Assembly: GCA_015228815.1 (NCBI GenBank)
Contig: JADGCV010000004.1
Coordinates: forward strand, 88,869-152,868
Source of the DNA: Magnetococcales bacterium
Lineage (GTDB): Bacteria; Pseudomonadota; Magnetococcia; Magnetococcales; UBA8363
Length of the DNA stretch: 64,000 bases
Reading direction: 5' to 3'
Part shown: piece by piece, positions 17,500 through 28,271 of the stretch
Numbering within the stretch: the first letter of the stretch is position 1
How the letters are laid out: the number at the start of each line of letters is the position of its first letter
Position numbers and translations under genes: made by a program
The notes under the pieces: generated by a model
Told to the model about the DNA's origin: nothing
What the model saw: only the letters and a program-made list of their open reading frames with translations
Database searches by the model: none

Positions 17500-20286
17500 T
17501 CAAAAAAGGGTTCGTTGGTGCTCGCGCGGTGTTGCCTGGGCCAATTTGGTCAGTTCGGGCCAAACCAGCACGAGGCTGTTGTAGGCCAGTGCTTCGCTCG
17601 ACCAGTTCTTGCCTTCGCAGACCTTGTACAGTCGATACGACAACTCCCGTGCCGTTTCGCCAACCGAACCGCCCAACTTGCGCAGGAGCGCCGAGGCGCC
17701 GCTTTCACCGTGCTGGTCGAGGACACGAATCAGGCGCTGGGTCGCTTCCCAGACAGTCAAACGATTGTCCGAGGCTGGGTCCCAGTTTTCCGGCAACTCA
17801 TCCCGTTTGACCAGACGGACCTTGCCACCCCGCGCCGTGACAATGCCTGCCTGTTCAAGGCCGTTGACCGCCGTGTTCTTGGCCCGTGAGAGCGTTTCGG
17901 CCACGCCAAACTCGCCTTCCTCCATTCCGTGCTGATCGAACCACGCCAATGCCCAGCGGGTGTCGGCGTCAAATTCCGCATCCTGTTCGGCCAGTACCTC
18001 ATCAAGGGTCCGGTTGATCAGAGCCAGAGCGGTGCGCACAGTCATGGCATTGCCGTGCGACTCGACGACCTTCGCGTAACGCGAGAACACGGCCATGCCG
18101 GGACCTATGGCCGCCTGGGCCAGGTCCACAGGGGCGATGTTCCCCTGCTGGAGGCGTTTGAGCGCGGTCGGGAGTTCTTTCTTCATTTCGTTCAGGAACT
18201 CGCGGCGACCGCATTGTGGGGCATCGACCGGACGCGGGCGGCAGGCGAGCACAATATAGGAGGCCAGGGCATTGGTACCCATGGCCACCATACGCCACTT
18301 CTGCGAAGCGCGCACCGGCCAGGTCGCGGTAATCTGGAAGCCACTGCCAAGAAGGGCATCGAGCAACGTCTCCCAACCCGTCGTCAAATCGGTCCCATTG
18401 TTTGGGCCCTCTTCATCTCCGTTGTCGTCCTCGTCACTGCCTGTTTTCTCGTCTTCCTGCTTGAAGGCGTAGTAGACGGTGAGCGGAAAGCGCGGGTCCA
18501 TCTTTTCGCGCAAGGTGGCAAAGGCCTTGCGAAAGCCGGACTCGAAATGTTCCTTGGCCGTTTCCTTATTCCCGTCGAAGCGTTCGGGGGCAGCGGTAAG
18601 TTCAGGGGCCTTCGGTACAAGGATGGTTTTGAAAAGCTCGGGATACAGGTCGCCGATGGTACGCCTGAGCCAGACATAGAAGAAATCGGATAGTGCAGCG
18701 TAGCCAATGTTATCGTAGTAGGGGGGATCGGTACTGACCAGAAGACCACTGGCATCGTTCCATGCGCCAGAGGCATCGACTTGGCGACCGTTACCGCTAC
18801 CGACTGACGACTTGCCAAGCACCTCGATGCAATCAGCAACGTAATTTTCGCAAGTAACCCAAGACCCAACCGTATTGCCTAGAATATTCGCTTCCGCAAA
18901 ATCCCAGACCATGGGAATTGCCTGCCGCCCGAAAAGATTCATCACTTTTTGGTTGCCAGAGGTCCATCTGCAAAGTCCATTGTTAAAATCCGCACATCGA
19001 TCAAGCGCAAGCGCCAGGAACGTGGTGACGGTCCTGGCATACTCATCGACATCATCGAAACGCCCTGCTTTCGCTGCGTCCACGACCACATCCTCGTGGA
19101 TATCCTTCACCAGGTCGCCAAGCGTCACCAGTGCGGTCAGCTGGCGTGGGGTAAAGATGTCTACAAATCTGGACCATCCATAAAGCGGCGGCGAGAACCA
19201 TCGCCGATCGTTCGTCATGTTCTGTTCGATCATCGGTGCTTCAGGCTTTAACGCCTCTGGCATCCACACGGAATCACTTGGCAAGTAGGTCCTGCCCTGT
19301 CCGATGTCCGCCACGGTAGCAAGCGGTATGTCCTCAACTCCATGGTCAATTGCCGATTTTCTTACCTGCGCCTTGGAAAATTGCCGCCCACAGAACAGAC
19401 AACGCGCACCCTTTCCACTTGTCGTCTCCTTCTCCGCGATTCCGCTCTTTTCGATGATGAAACGGATGCTTTTGTCCTCAAATACAGGTTTTGCATGAAT
19501 AAAGTTTGGCTTCTTTCGGCAAAGCCAAAAAGACCGCACCAATGGCGCTCGGGCGCCACAGGCCGGGTTTGGACACATGATTGTTCTGGCCCACAGCCAT
19601 GCAATCACGTTCGCCTCGCGACCACCATATTCCCTGGGCAGTTTTACCTTCGGGTAGAGATGTCCAATCTTTGCAATCGCGCGTTCCCGGATCAAATTTC
19701 CGTAGTAGCGAACATCCTCGGCCAGCCCTCTTGATCCTGTCCAACCCGTGTCTTTCAGGACATGGCCACGCACCTCTGGATTGACTGGCGAGCACTCCAA
19801 CCAGCGCGGAACCAGTTCCAAATTGCATTTGTTGAGCAGCACCGCCACCGGATTGAGATCCGCCGCATGCGCCGCAAAGCCCAGACGCGCCGCCTCCAGT
19901 GGAATGGAACCACCACCGGAAAAGGGGTCGAGTACCGGCGGCAACTTTCCATCGGCGTGTTTCAACATCTCCTCGCGCGCCTTGGCGTAAACATCGGGCC
20001 GTTCATGCAGCTTTTTTTGCATCAACTCGCGGATGATGCCAAACAGGCGCTCGCGCTCGGCATTTTGCGCCTCCCCGGTCGGGAATTGATCGGGGTGCGC
20101 CGACGGGTCGTCCACCACGGAGGCAAACAGCACCGCACGCGCCGTCGGCAGCGGCAGCCTTGCCCACCAGTGATGAATGCCCTTGGGATGCGGCCCAATA
20201 CCGGGCATCTTGTCATAGGCCGATGCATCGTTGATCTCCGGCAACGGCAGTGCGACCTCGATCAGCTTCTTCGGAGATGTAACCAT
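17500..20286 (-). CDS. DUF1156 adenine-specific DNA methylase
   Basis: A 928-residue protein of the COG1743/DUF1156 family, DNA methyltransferases with a zinc ribbon. The N-terminus has the DUF1156 landmark HPKGIHHWWARLPLPTARA. Motif I is VLDPFSGGGSIPLEA, zinc-ribbon cysteines appear as CPNPACG and CLFCGRQF, and motif IV is DPPYYDNIGY. DPPY is typical of N6-adenine methylation. It starts 57 bases after the pssA stop on the same strand, so it may share that transcript or use a promoter inside that short gap. No restriction nuclease gene is adjacent; the HEPN/DUF499 ATPase downstream is the only partner. Target sequence unknown. Confidence 0.9.
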   Translation of the reverse strand: MVTSPKKLIEVALPLPEINDASAYDKMPGIGPHPKGIHHWWARLPLPTARAVLFASVVDDPSAHPDQFPTGEAQNAERERLFGIIRELMQKKLHERPDVYAKAREEMLKHADGKLPPVLDPFSGGGSIPLEAARLGFAAHAADLNPVAVLLNKCNLELVPRWLECSPVNPEVRGHVLKDTGWTGSRGLAEDVRYYGNLIRERAIAKIGHLYPKVKLPREYGGREANVIAWLWARTIMCPNPACGARAPLVRSFWLCRKKPNFIHAKPVFEDKSIRFIIEKSGIAEKETTSGKGARCLFCGRQFSKAQVRKSAIDHGVEDIPLATVADIGQGRTYLPSDSVWMPEALKPEAPMIEQNMTNDRRWFSPPLYGWSRFVDIFTPRQLTALVTLGDLVKDIHEDVVVDAAKAGRFDDVDEYARTVTTFLALALDRCADFNNGLCRWTSGNQKVMNLFGRQAIPMVWDFAEANILGNTVGSWVTCENYVADCIEVLGKSSVGSGNGRQVDASGAWNDASGLLVSTDPPYYDNIGYAALSDFFYVWLRRTIGDLYPELFKTILVPKAPELTAAPERFDGNKETAKEHFESGFRKAFATLREKMDPRFPLTVYYAFKQEDEKTGSDEDDNGDEEGPNNGTDLTTGWETLLDALLGSGFQITATWPVRASQKWRMVAMGTNALASYIVLACRPRPVDAPQCGRREFLNEMKKELPTALKRLQQGNIAPVDLAQAAIGPGMAVFSRYAKVVESHGNAMTVRTALALINRTLDEVLAEQDAEFDADTRWALAWFDQHGMEEGEFGVAETLSRAKNTAVNGLEQAGIVTARGGKVRLVKRDELPENWDPASDNRLTVWEATQRLIRVLDQHGESGASALLRKLGGSVGETARELSYRLYKVCEGKNWSSEALAYNSLVLVWPELTKLAQATPREHQRTLF

Positions 20287-20342
20287 CCGTTCTCGTCTCT
20301 GCTAAGCCCCTTCCCAGACCCATCCATGATCGTTAAATCACT

Positions 20343-21128
20343 TCAGACTGTAAAATCCTTGACCTCATCTTCCTCCACTTCCTTCCCTTCCGCCAACAGA
20401 CGCCGATACTCCCGATGACTGTGGAACGCCGAGGCCAGATAGAAACCACTCAAAAGGAACAACGTCACTGCCAGATGAATCGTGAGTACCGCCAGAAACA
20501 CCACCACCCCGACCAACGTCAGAAACGGTCGCGACTTGTGCCAGTCCACATCCTTCATGCTGCGAAAACGAATGTTGCTGACCATCAGAATGCCCAGGGC
20601 ATAGACCAGAAGAAGCGGCAGAAAAGCCACCCCCCCATATCCACCCGCCGGAGACGGCGGATCCCACCCCATTTCCAGATAGAACAACAAGGTCGCCACC
20701 AGGATTCCCGCAGCAGCCGGAATGGGCAATCCCTGGAAATAACGTTTGAAAACCCGTTCGTCCCCCACATAGTGCTGGACATTGAAACGGGCCAGGCGCA
20801 ACGCCCCACAAACCGCATACAAAAAAGCCCCCGCCCAACCCACCCGATTGAACGGAACCAATGCCCACTGATGGATCAACACCGCCGGAGCAATGCCAAA
20901 GGAGAGAAAATCGGCAAGACTGTCATACTCCTTGCCAAAGGCGCTGGTGGCGTTCATCGCCCGCGCCACCCGGCCATCCAAACCGTCGATGATTCCCGCC
21001 GCCACGATCGCCAGGGCCCCCCGCTCATACTGTCCGGTCAATGCCGCCATGATGGCATAGAAGCCGAAGAACATCCCCCCCGTGGTCAGCAGGCTTGGAA
21101 AGATATAGGCGCCACGTTTTCCGGTCAT
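20343..21128 (-). CDS. pssA: CDP-diacylglycerol-serine O-phosphatidyltransferase
   Basis: About 261 residues with several membrane helices. The CDP-alcohol phosphotransferase motif is complete: DGLDGRVAR, then G eight residues on, then DSLAD, with all four metal-binding aspartates. It makes phosphatidylserine from CDP-diacylglycerol and serine in the inner membrane; the adjacent psd then decarboxylates it. ATG 21128 follows the psd stop by one base, which favours this start over an ATG at 21149 that would overlap psd by 20 bases. A charged C-terminal tail (EGKEVEEDEVKDF) follows the last helix. Confidence 0.95.
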   Translation of the reverse strand: MTGKRGAYIFPSLLTTGGMFFGFYAIMAALTGQYERGALAIVAAGIIDGLDGRVARAMNATSAFGKEYDSLADFLSFGIAPAVLIHQWALVPFNRVGWAGAFLYAVCGALRLARFNVQHYVGDERVFKRYFQGLPIPAAAGILVATLLFYLEMGWDPPSPAGGYGGVAFLPLLLVYALGILMVSNIRFRSMKDVDWHKSRPFLTLVGVVVFLAVLTIHLAVTLFLLSGFYLASAFHSHREYRRLLAEGKEVEEDEVKDFTV

Positions 21129-21129
21129 G

Positions 21130-21789
21130 TCAACCACCCGCCGCCACATTCAGATGGGCCATGATCGTTTCTCCAGCCCGGGTTTCATCCCCCAGCGTCA
21201 CCAAAACCTTCGCCGAACGGGGTACATAAAGATCGACCCTCGACCCAAAGCGGATCAATCCGAACCGCCCGCCGCGCTCCAGCCGATCCCCCTGCCCCAC
21301 CCGGCAGACGATCCGCCGCGCCACCAACCCCGCGACCTGGACAAAACAAACCAGAATCCCCCCCTCGCCCCGCATGAGGAGTTCCATCCGTTCGTTTTCC
21401 AGTGAGGATTTGTCGAGCCGGGCATTCAGGAAGCGACCCGGATGATAAGCCATGGCCTCGATCCGACCCGCCATCGGCGCCCGGTTGACGTGAACGCTGA
21501 AGACATTCATGAAAATGGAAAGTTTCAGCGATGGCCCAAGACCGAACGGCGCCTGGGCCACCTCTTCGACCGCCACCAACCGACCGTCCGCCGGGGCCAC
21601 CAGGACTCCGGGATCGGCGGGAACCACCCGGTCCGGATCGCGAAAAAACCAGACACACCAACCCGTCAGGAGCCAGAACGGCAATATGCACGCCAGATTG
21701 GGCAAAACCAGGCTCGCCAGCGCCGCAACGACGGCAAACCCGAGAATGAACGGCCATCCCTCCCGTGCCACCGGACTCAAGCTGGACAT
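21130..21789 (-). CDS. psd: phosphatidylserine decarboxylase, short form
   Basis: A 219-residue protein of the short bacterial PSD type (about 200-230 residues). Two hydrophobic segments at the N-terminus precede FFRDPDR, APADG and SVHVNRAP. The self-cleavage site is in IRFGSRVD, where cleavage between Gly and Ser generates the pyruvoyl group. It converts phosphatidylserine to phosphatidylethanolamine. ATG 21789 is preceded by GAGGAG at a good distance; a TTG at 21807 is the alternative. It lies between ilvC and pssA, an arrangement common in proteobacteria. Confidence 0.94.
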   Translation of the reverse strand: MSSLSPVAREGWPFILGFAVVAALASLVLPNLACILPFWLLTGWCVWFFRDPDRVVPADPGVLVAPADGRLVAVEEVAQAPFGLGPSLKLSIFMNVFSVHVNRAPMAGRIEAMAYHPGRFLNARLDKSSLENERMELLMRGEGGILVCFVQVAGLVARRIVCRVGQGDRLERGGRFGLIRFGSRVDLYVPRSAKVLVTLGDETRAGETIMAHLNVAAGG

Positions 21790-21841
21790 CGCCTTCCGAC
21801 TCCTCAATCCTGTTACCCGGCCTTCAGACCCGCCCGAACGA

Positions 21842-22951
<1,110 letters not shown>

Positions 22952-23446
22952 CTAGACTTTCATCATTCCCCGATTGCCCCGGCTCAACGCCACCTGTCCC
23001 GTCCGGACCAATTCGATGACCCCCAACGGTTTGAGCAATTCCAGGCAGGCATCCAGTTTATTGCTGTCCCCGGTCACCTCGATCATGAACGAATTGGCAG
23101 TGGCATCCAGGACCCGGGAACGAAAAATATCGGCAATCCGGAGAACCTCGGCCCGAACCTCCCGTTCCGCCGCCACCTTGACCAGCATCAATTCCCGCTC
23201 GACATGCGCCCCTTCGGTCAGATCGCTCACATGGATGACCGGAATCAACTTGTGAAGCTGCTTGATGATCTGTTCGATGATTTCATTGTCGCCGATCGAG
23301 ACCAGAGTGATTCTGGAGGTGGTTTCATCCCCGACCGGGGCGACCGTGAGCGATTCAATGTTGAAGCCGCGGGCGGCGAACAGCCCCACCACCCGCGAAA
23401 GAACACCCGCCTCGTTTTCCACCAGGACCGAAATGATATGCCGCAT
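22952..23446 (-). CDS. ilvH: acetolactate synthase, regulatory subunit
   Basis: A 164-residue protein with an N-terminal ACT domain (RHIISVLVENEAGVLSRVVGLFAARGFNIESL) and the C-terminal domain ending LVRTGQVALSRG. It binds valine for feedback control and stimulates the catalytic subunit. ATG 23446 has GGGAGG eight bases upstream. It begins 12 bases after the ilvB stop, consistent with one operon. Confidence 0.96.
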   Translation of the reverse strand: MRHIISVLVENEAGVLSRVVGLFAARGFNIESLTVAPVGDETTSRITLVSIGDNEIIEQIIKQLHKLIPVIHVSDLTEGAHVERELMLVKVAAEREVRAEVLRIADIFRSRVLDATANSFMIEVTGDSNKLDACLELLKPLGVIELVRTGQVALSRGNRGMMKV

Positions 23447-23458
23447 GATCAAACCTCC

Positions 23459-25153
23459 CTAGAGCAGGATCATCTCGTTCAGGGCCTTGCCGGCCGGGAC
23501 CATGGGATAGACGTTGGATTCCTCGGAGACCCTGAAATCCATGACGACGGCGTTGTCGATCGCCAGGGCCTCACGGATCGTCGGTTCCACCTCCTCGGGA
23601 CGGGTCGCCCGCAATCCAACCGCGCCATAGGCCTGGGCCAGAAGGACAAAATCGGGACGGCTTGAAATATTGGACTGGGAATAACGTCCTTCATAGAAAA
23701 TCTGTTGCCATTGCCGCACCATCCCGAGAAAACTGTTATTGAGGATGGCGATCTTGATCGGAATGCGAAACTGGGAACAGGTAGCCAGTTCCTGGATGTT
23801 CATCTGAATGGAACCGTCGCCGGTAATGAGAATGACGGTTTCATCGGGTTTGGCGATGCTGGCCCCCATGGCGGCGGGAAGACCGTACCCCATGGTCCCA
23901 AGCCCTCCCGACGTCAGCCAGCGGCGCGGGAGATCAAAGGGATAAAACTGTGCCGCCCACATCTGATGCTGTCCCACGTCGGTGGCGACGATGGCGTTGG
24001 CCTCGGTCAGATCCCGAAGTTTTTCGATGACGAATTGCGGTTCGATCCAATCCTTGCCCTGGTGATAGCGAAGGCATTCCTTTTCGCGCCAGGACTGGAT
24101 CTGCCGCCACCAGGGAGAGAGATCGGGTTGACGGTCGCGAGCGCCGGGTGCCTCCAGAAGGGCGTTCATCTGTCCGAGGACATTGCCGACATCGCCGACG
24201 ATCGGCAGGTGAACCTTGACATTCTTGGAAATGGAGGTGGGATCGATATCCAGATGGATGATTCGCGCGGAAGGGGCGAACTGGGAGATTTTTCCCGTCA
24301 CCCGATCGTCGAAACGGGCGCCGACGGCGATCAGAAGATCACAGTTGGAAACCGCCATGTTGGCCTCGTAGGTACCATGCATTCCCAACATGCCGACGAA
24401 CAGGGGATCGGATGCGGGAAATCCGCCCAAGCCCATGAGGGTGTTGGTGATGGGCGCCCCCAAAAGACGGGCGAAACGGGTCAGTTGGGGGGCGGCATCG
24501 GAAAGGATGACCCCTCCCCCGGTATAGATCATGGGCTGACGCGCCTCCAGGATCATGGAGACAGCCTTGCGCACCTGACGGGCGTTGCCGACAACGGTGG
24601 GATTGTAGGAACGGATGCGCACCTCGGCGCCGGTGTCTTCATAGTCGCAGACCGCCGCCGTCACATCCTTGGGGATGTCCACCACCACCGGTCCGGGACG
24701 ACCGGTTCGGGCAATGTGGAAGGCCTCGCGCAGCACCCGCGCCAGATCCGATACCCGGCGCACCAGATAATTGTGCTTGGTGCAGGATCGGGTGATCCCG
24801 ACGGTGTCTGCCTCCTGGAAGGCATCGTTGCCAATCAGATCGACGGGGACCTGGCCGGTGATGCAGACCAGGGGAATGGAATCCATGTTGGCGGTCGCCA
24901 ATCCCGTCACGGCATTGGTCGCCCCAGGACCTGAAGTGACCAGGGCCACCCCCACCCTGCCACTGACCCGGGCATATCCATCGGCGGCATGAACCGCCCC
25001 CTGCTCGTGACGGCAAAGAATATGGTGAAGTTCGGGCTGTTTGAACAGGGCGTCGTAAATATGCAACACCGATCCGCCAGGATAGCCGAACACATGACGC
25101 ACCCCAAGATCGCAAAGCGTTCGGACGACGATTTGAGCCCCCGTCAATTCCAC
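23459..25153 (-). CDS. ilvB: acetolactate synthase, catalytic subunit
   Basis: A 564-residue thiamine-diphosphate enzyme. It has the N-terminal VFGYPGGSVLHIYDAL, the catalytic glutamate in CRHEQGAVHAADGYAR, and the TPP/Mg motif GDGSIQMNIQEL followed by NNSFLGMVRQWQ. It condenses two pyruvates, or pyruvate and 2-oxobutyrate, for branched-chain amino acid synthesis, with FAD bound structurally. The likely start is GTG 25153. A small Val/Leu-rich frame overlaps the start (25144-25233) and could be a leader peptide. Confidence 0.96.
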   Translation of the reverse strand: MELTGAQIVVRTLCDLGVRHVFGYPGGSVLHIYDALFKQPELHHILCRHEQGAVHAADGYARVSGRVGVALVTSGPGATNAVTGLATANMDSIPLVCITGQVPVDLIGNDAFQEADTVGITRSCTKHNYLVRRVSDLARVLREAFHIARTGRPGPVVVDIPKDVTAAVCDYEDTGAEVRIRSYNPTVVGNARQVRKAVSMILEARQPMIYTGGGVILSDAAPQLTRFARLLGAPITNTLMGLGGFPASDPLFVGMLGMHGTYEANMAVSNCDLLIAVGARFDDRVTGKISQFAPSARIIHLDIDPTSISKNVKVHLPIVGDVGNVLGQMNALLEAPGARDRQPDLSPWWRQIQSWREKECLRYHQGKDWIEPQFVIEKLRDLTEANAIVATDVGQHQMWAAQFYPFDLPRRWLTSGGLGTMGYGLPAAMGASIAKPDETVILITGDGSIQMNIQELATCSQFRIPIKIAILNNSFLGMVRQWQQIFYEGRYSQSNISSRPDFVLLAQAYGAVGLRATRPEEVEPTIREALAIDNAVVMDFRVSEESNVYPMVPAGKALNEMILL

Positions 25154-25233
25154 TGCGACACTCCCAATTCAACCCGTTTCACCCCCAGAACAAAGACCTG
25201 ATCCCCCGACAGGGAAACCACGACCCGCTCCAT
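25144..25233 (-). CDS. possible ilv leader peptide, 29 codons
   Basis: A short frame from ATG 25233 to TGA 25144-25146 that overlaps the ilvB start by 10 bases. It has 8 valine and 3 leucine codons in 29, including three consecutive valines at codons 4-6. Val/Leu-rich leaders control ilv operons by attenuation in other bacteria. I do not see a convincing terminator/antiterminator pair, and the AAGG before the ATG is too close to be a good ribosome binding site. It may be chance or an upstream extension of regulation by coupling. Confidence 0.3.
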   Translation of the reverse strand: MERVVVSLSGDQVFVLGVKRVELGVSQWN

Positions 25234-25274
25234 CCTTAAACCTTGGCGTGGTACCGGGGAACTATGATGATTCA

Positions 25275-25304
25275 CGCAACCGGTGTCAACGGACACCGGT
25301 TGCG
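25275..25304 (-). terminator. perfect 13-bp hairpin downstream of gltA
   Basis: CGCAACCGGTGTC at 25275-25287 pairs perfectly with 25292-25304 across a 4-base loop. It begins 32 bases after the gltA stop and lies before ilvB. There is no T-run on either side, so it is either a hairpin that stabilises the gltA mRNA 3' end or a terminator of non-standard form. Confidence 0.5.
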
Positions 25305-25335
25305 GATTGAACCGGAAGGGTCATTCACCGGGAGA

Positions 25336-26631
25336 TCACGGCCGGCGATGCAGAGGAACATAATCGCGCTCGGGAGATCCGACATACAACTGACGCGGAC
25401 GACCGATCGACTCCTTCCCCGAAATCATCTCCATCCACTGACAGATCCAGCCGATGGAACGGGCCACGGCGAAAATCACGGTAAACATGTTGGTGGGAAT
25501 GCCGATGGCCGACTGGATGATGCCGGAATAGAAATCGACGTTGGGATAGAGTTTCTTTTCGACGAAATATTCGTCACTCTGGGCAATCTGCTCCAGTTCC
25601 AGGGCCAGTTTGAAGATCGGGTCGTCCTCCCGTCCCAGTTCCGCCAGGACATCGTGCGCCGCCTTTTTAAGAATCCGGGCGCGGGGATCGTAGTTCTTGT
25701 AGACGCGATGGCCGAACCCCATGAGCCGAAAGTTGTCCTTGGGATCCTTGGCCCGTTTGATGTACTCACCCACCCGGTCCACGGTACCGATCTCGCCAAG
25801 CATGTCGAGAACCGCCTCGTTGGCCCCGCCATGCGCCGGCCCCCACAAACAACTGATCCCGGCGGATATGGCGGCGAAGGGATTGGCCATGGACGATCCC
25901 GCAAGCCGGACCGTCGCGGTCGAGGCGTTTTGTTCATGATCGGCATGGAGGATGAAAATCTGCTCCATGGCCCGGACCAACACGGGAGAGATCCGGTATT
26001 TCTCGCACGGTACCTTGAAAAGCATCCGCAGAAAATTTTCGATATATCCCAGTTCGTTCTTGGGATAGATGAACGGGTGCCCGATGGAATATTTGTACGA
26101 GGCGGCGGCGATGGTCGGCAGTTTGGCGATGACGCGAAACGCGGAAATTTCCCGGTGCCGCGGATCGTGAATGTCCAGGGAATCGTGGAAAAACGCCGAC
26201 ATCGCCCCCACCATCCCCACCATGATCGCCATCGGATGGGCATCACGCCGGTATCCCTTGTAAAAATTCTGCATCTGCTCGTGGAGCATGGTATGCTGCA
26301 TGACGATGCGGCAGAATTCCTCATACTTGGGACGGGTCGGCAATTCGCCCCACATCAACAGGTAACACACCTCAAGAAACGTGCTTTTCTCCGCCAATTG
26401 ATCGATCGGATACCCGCGATACAGAAGGACCCCCTTGTCGCCGTCGATGAAGGTGATCCGGCTCTGGCAGGAAGCGGTCGAAAGAAATCCGGGATCAAGG
26501 GTGAACATGCCGAATTCCCGGTAGAACTTGGAAATGTCCACGACCGGAGGTCCTTCGGTCCCGTGGAGGATCGGCAGTTCCACGCTTTTTCCAGTGCGAT
26601 TGTCGGTGATGGTCAAGGTTTCTCCAGCCAT
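25336..26631 (-). CDS. gltA: citrate synthase, hexameric type II
   Basis: A 431-residue protein, the length of Gram-negative NADH-sensitive citrate synthases. The N-terminal small domain ([21 protein letters not shown]) is followed by the substrate histidines in [21 protein letters not shown] and [14 protein letters not shown]. It condenses acetyl-CoA and oxaloacetate, feeding the oxidative or biosynthetic TCA cycle. ATG 26631 (MAGETLTI) is the homologous start. It is divergent from the dynamin-like GTPase gene across a 129-base gap. Confidence 0.97.
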   Translation of the reverse strand: MAGETLTITDNRTGKSVELPILHGTEGPPVVDISKFYREFGMFTLDPGFLSTASCQSRITFIDGDKGVLLYRGYPIDQLAEKSTFLEVCYLLMWGELPTRPKYEEFCRIVMQHTMLHEQMQNFYKGYRRDAHPMAIMVGMVGAMSAFFHDSLDIHDPRHREISAFRVIAKLPTIAAASYKYSIGHPFIYPKNELGYIENFLRMLFKVPCEKYRISPVLVRAMEQIFILHADHEQNASTATVRLAGSSMANPFAAISAGISCLWGPAHGGANEAVLDMLGEIGTVDRVGEYIKRAKDPKDNFRLMGFGHRVYKNYDPRARILKKAAHDVLAELGREDDPIFKLALELEQIAQSDEYFVEKKLYPNVDFYSGIIQSAIGIPTNMFTVIFAVARSIGWICQWMEMISGKESIGRPRQLYVGSPERDYVPLHRRP

Positions 26632-26760
26632 GGCATTGCCCCACTGTCGTCTCAAGAGAATCGGGATGGGTTGCGTTAAGCCATCTCGCACCCGGTGTCA
26701 GGAATGGTGTATACCAAGACTTCGGAAACTCAATCGTCTCTCCTTCCCTGGAGCCCAACA

Positions 26761-28245
26761 ATGTTCGACAAGACCGCAAGCCAGATCGATCAACGCATCG
26801 CCAGCCTTGAAAAACATCTGCAATCGGAAAATCCCGTTCTGCTACAGGTGGTGCAAAGTTTCCGAAACCTCGACCACGTAGCTTACCGCATGGGACTGCT
26901 GGAAAGAAACGAATCTTACGCAACCCGGGTCCCATGGTGGCCGATGGTGTCGATCCTCGGGACCTTTTCCTCCGGGAAATCGACGTTCATCAACAGCTAT
27001 CTCGGTCAGAAGATCCAGCGAACCGGCAATCAGGCAGTGGACGACAAATTCACCGTCATCTGCTTCAGCAAGGAAGAAAAAATAAGGACCCTGCCCGGAC
27101 TCGCCCTGGATGCCGATCCCCGGTTTCCCTTCTACCAGATCAGCCACGAAATCGAAAAGGTCTGCCAGGGTGAAGGACAAAGGATCGATTCCTATCTTCA
27201 GTTGAAGACCTGCCTCACCGAGAAACTTCGCGGCAAGATTCTGATCGACTCCCCCGGTTTCGACGCCGATGCCCAACGCACCGCGACCCTGCGCATCACC
27301 AACCACATGATCGATCTGTCGGACCTGGTCCTGGTCTTCTTCGACGCCCGGCATCCCGAACCCGGAGCCATGAAGGACACCCTCGACCATCTGGTCAAGG
27401 AAACCATCAACCGGGCCGACGCCAACAAATTTCTCTTCGTGCTCAACCAGATCGACTGCACCGCCCAGGAGGACAACCTGGAGGATGTCGTCGCCTCCTG
27501 GCTCCGGGCGCTCGCCCAATGCGGCCTGACCGCCGGACGCTTCTACCAGATCTACAACCGCGATGCCGCGCGCGGATTCCCCAACGATGAACTGCGCAAC
27601 CGCTTCGAGGCCAAGTGTCTGGAAGATCTTTCGGAAATCGAGGAACGGATGCACCGCGTCGAGGTGGAACGGGCCTACCGGATCATCGGCGTCCTGGAAT
27701 ATACCGCCCGCTCCATCGGCGCCGAGGTCGTCCCCCGGTTGGGCCTTCTTCTCACCCGGTGGCGGCGGCGGGTATTGATTCAGGATGCGTCGATCCTCCT
27801 GGCGCTCGTGGCGGGGGCCGGTCTTCTCGAATCGCACCTTGATCTCCCCGTAGTCTCCCTGATCGAAAGGGGCCTGTGGTTCTGGGGCGAATGGTGGCAA
27901 AGCCTCCTGATCGACCTGGCGGCGGCAGCGCTGGGAACCGCCTGGTTGTGGCTGCATTTCGCGGTGCGCCGTTTCAACGCCCGATCGATCCTCGCGCAAC
28001 TTTCGCGTCAGGTGGAACATCCAGACCTCCTGGATCACCTTTCCCGCGGATTTGCCTTCAACACCCGTCCATGGCGTTCCCTGTTTTCAACCCGGCCCGC
28101 CGGATGGGGCGGCAACATCAAACGAAAACTTCAGGATGTCCTCAAGGAGACCGACCGGTATGTTCAAAACCTCAACGATCGGTTCGCCGATCCCTCGGGC
28201 CGCAAGGATCCACCCGCCATCCAGACGCCACAGGACGCGGGTTGA
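26761..28245 (+). CDS. dynamin-family membrane GTPase
   Basis: A 494-residue P-loop GTPase. The G1 loop is GTFSSGKST at residues 67-75, G3 lies in LIDSPGFDAD and G4 is probably LNQID. After a helical region two hydrophobic segments (ILLALVAGAGLL, and LLIDLAAAALGTAWLWLHF) suggest insertion in or on the inner membrane. Bacterial dynamin-like proteins remodel or protect membranes; the particular role here is unknown. ATG 26761 with GGAG about 9 bases upstream is preferred over ATG 26704. It stops 27 bases before the sensor kinase. Confidence 0.8.
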   Translation: MFDKTASQIDQRIASLEKHLQSENPVLLQVVQSFRNLDHVAYRMGLLERNESYATRVPWWPMVSILGTFSSGKSTFINSYLGQKIQRTGNQAVDDKFTVICFSKEEKIRTLPGLALDADPRFPFYQISHEIEKVCQGEGQRIDSYLQLKTCLTEKLRGKILIDSPGFDADAQRTATLRITNHMIDLSDLVLVFFDARHPEPGAMKDTLDHLVKETINRADANKFLFVLNQIDCTAQEDNLEDVVASWLRALAQCGLTAGRFYQIYNRDAARGFPNDELRNRFEAKCLEDLSEIEERMHRVEVERAYRIIGVLEYTARSIGAEVVPRLGLLLTRWRRRVLIQDASILLALVAGAGLLESHLDLPVVSLIERGLWFWGEWWQSLLIDLAAAALGTAWLWLHFAVRRFNARSILAQLSRQVEHPDLLDHLSRGFAFNTRPWRSLFSTRPAGWGGNIKRKLQDVLKETDRYVQNLNDRFADPSGRKDPPAIQTPQDAG

Positions 28246-28271
28246 CCGGGAATGAAACGACGGGTCGGGAA

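Noticed and set aside
14797..17889. Long open frame on the + strand across the DUF499 and part of the DUF1156 genes
   Set aside because: It is antisense to two recognised proteins and has no family resemblance; it is the mirror of GC-rich codon use.
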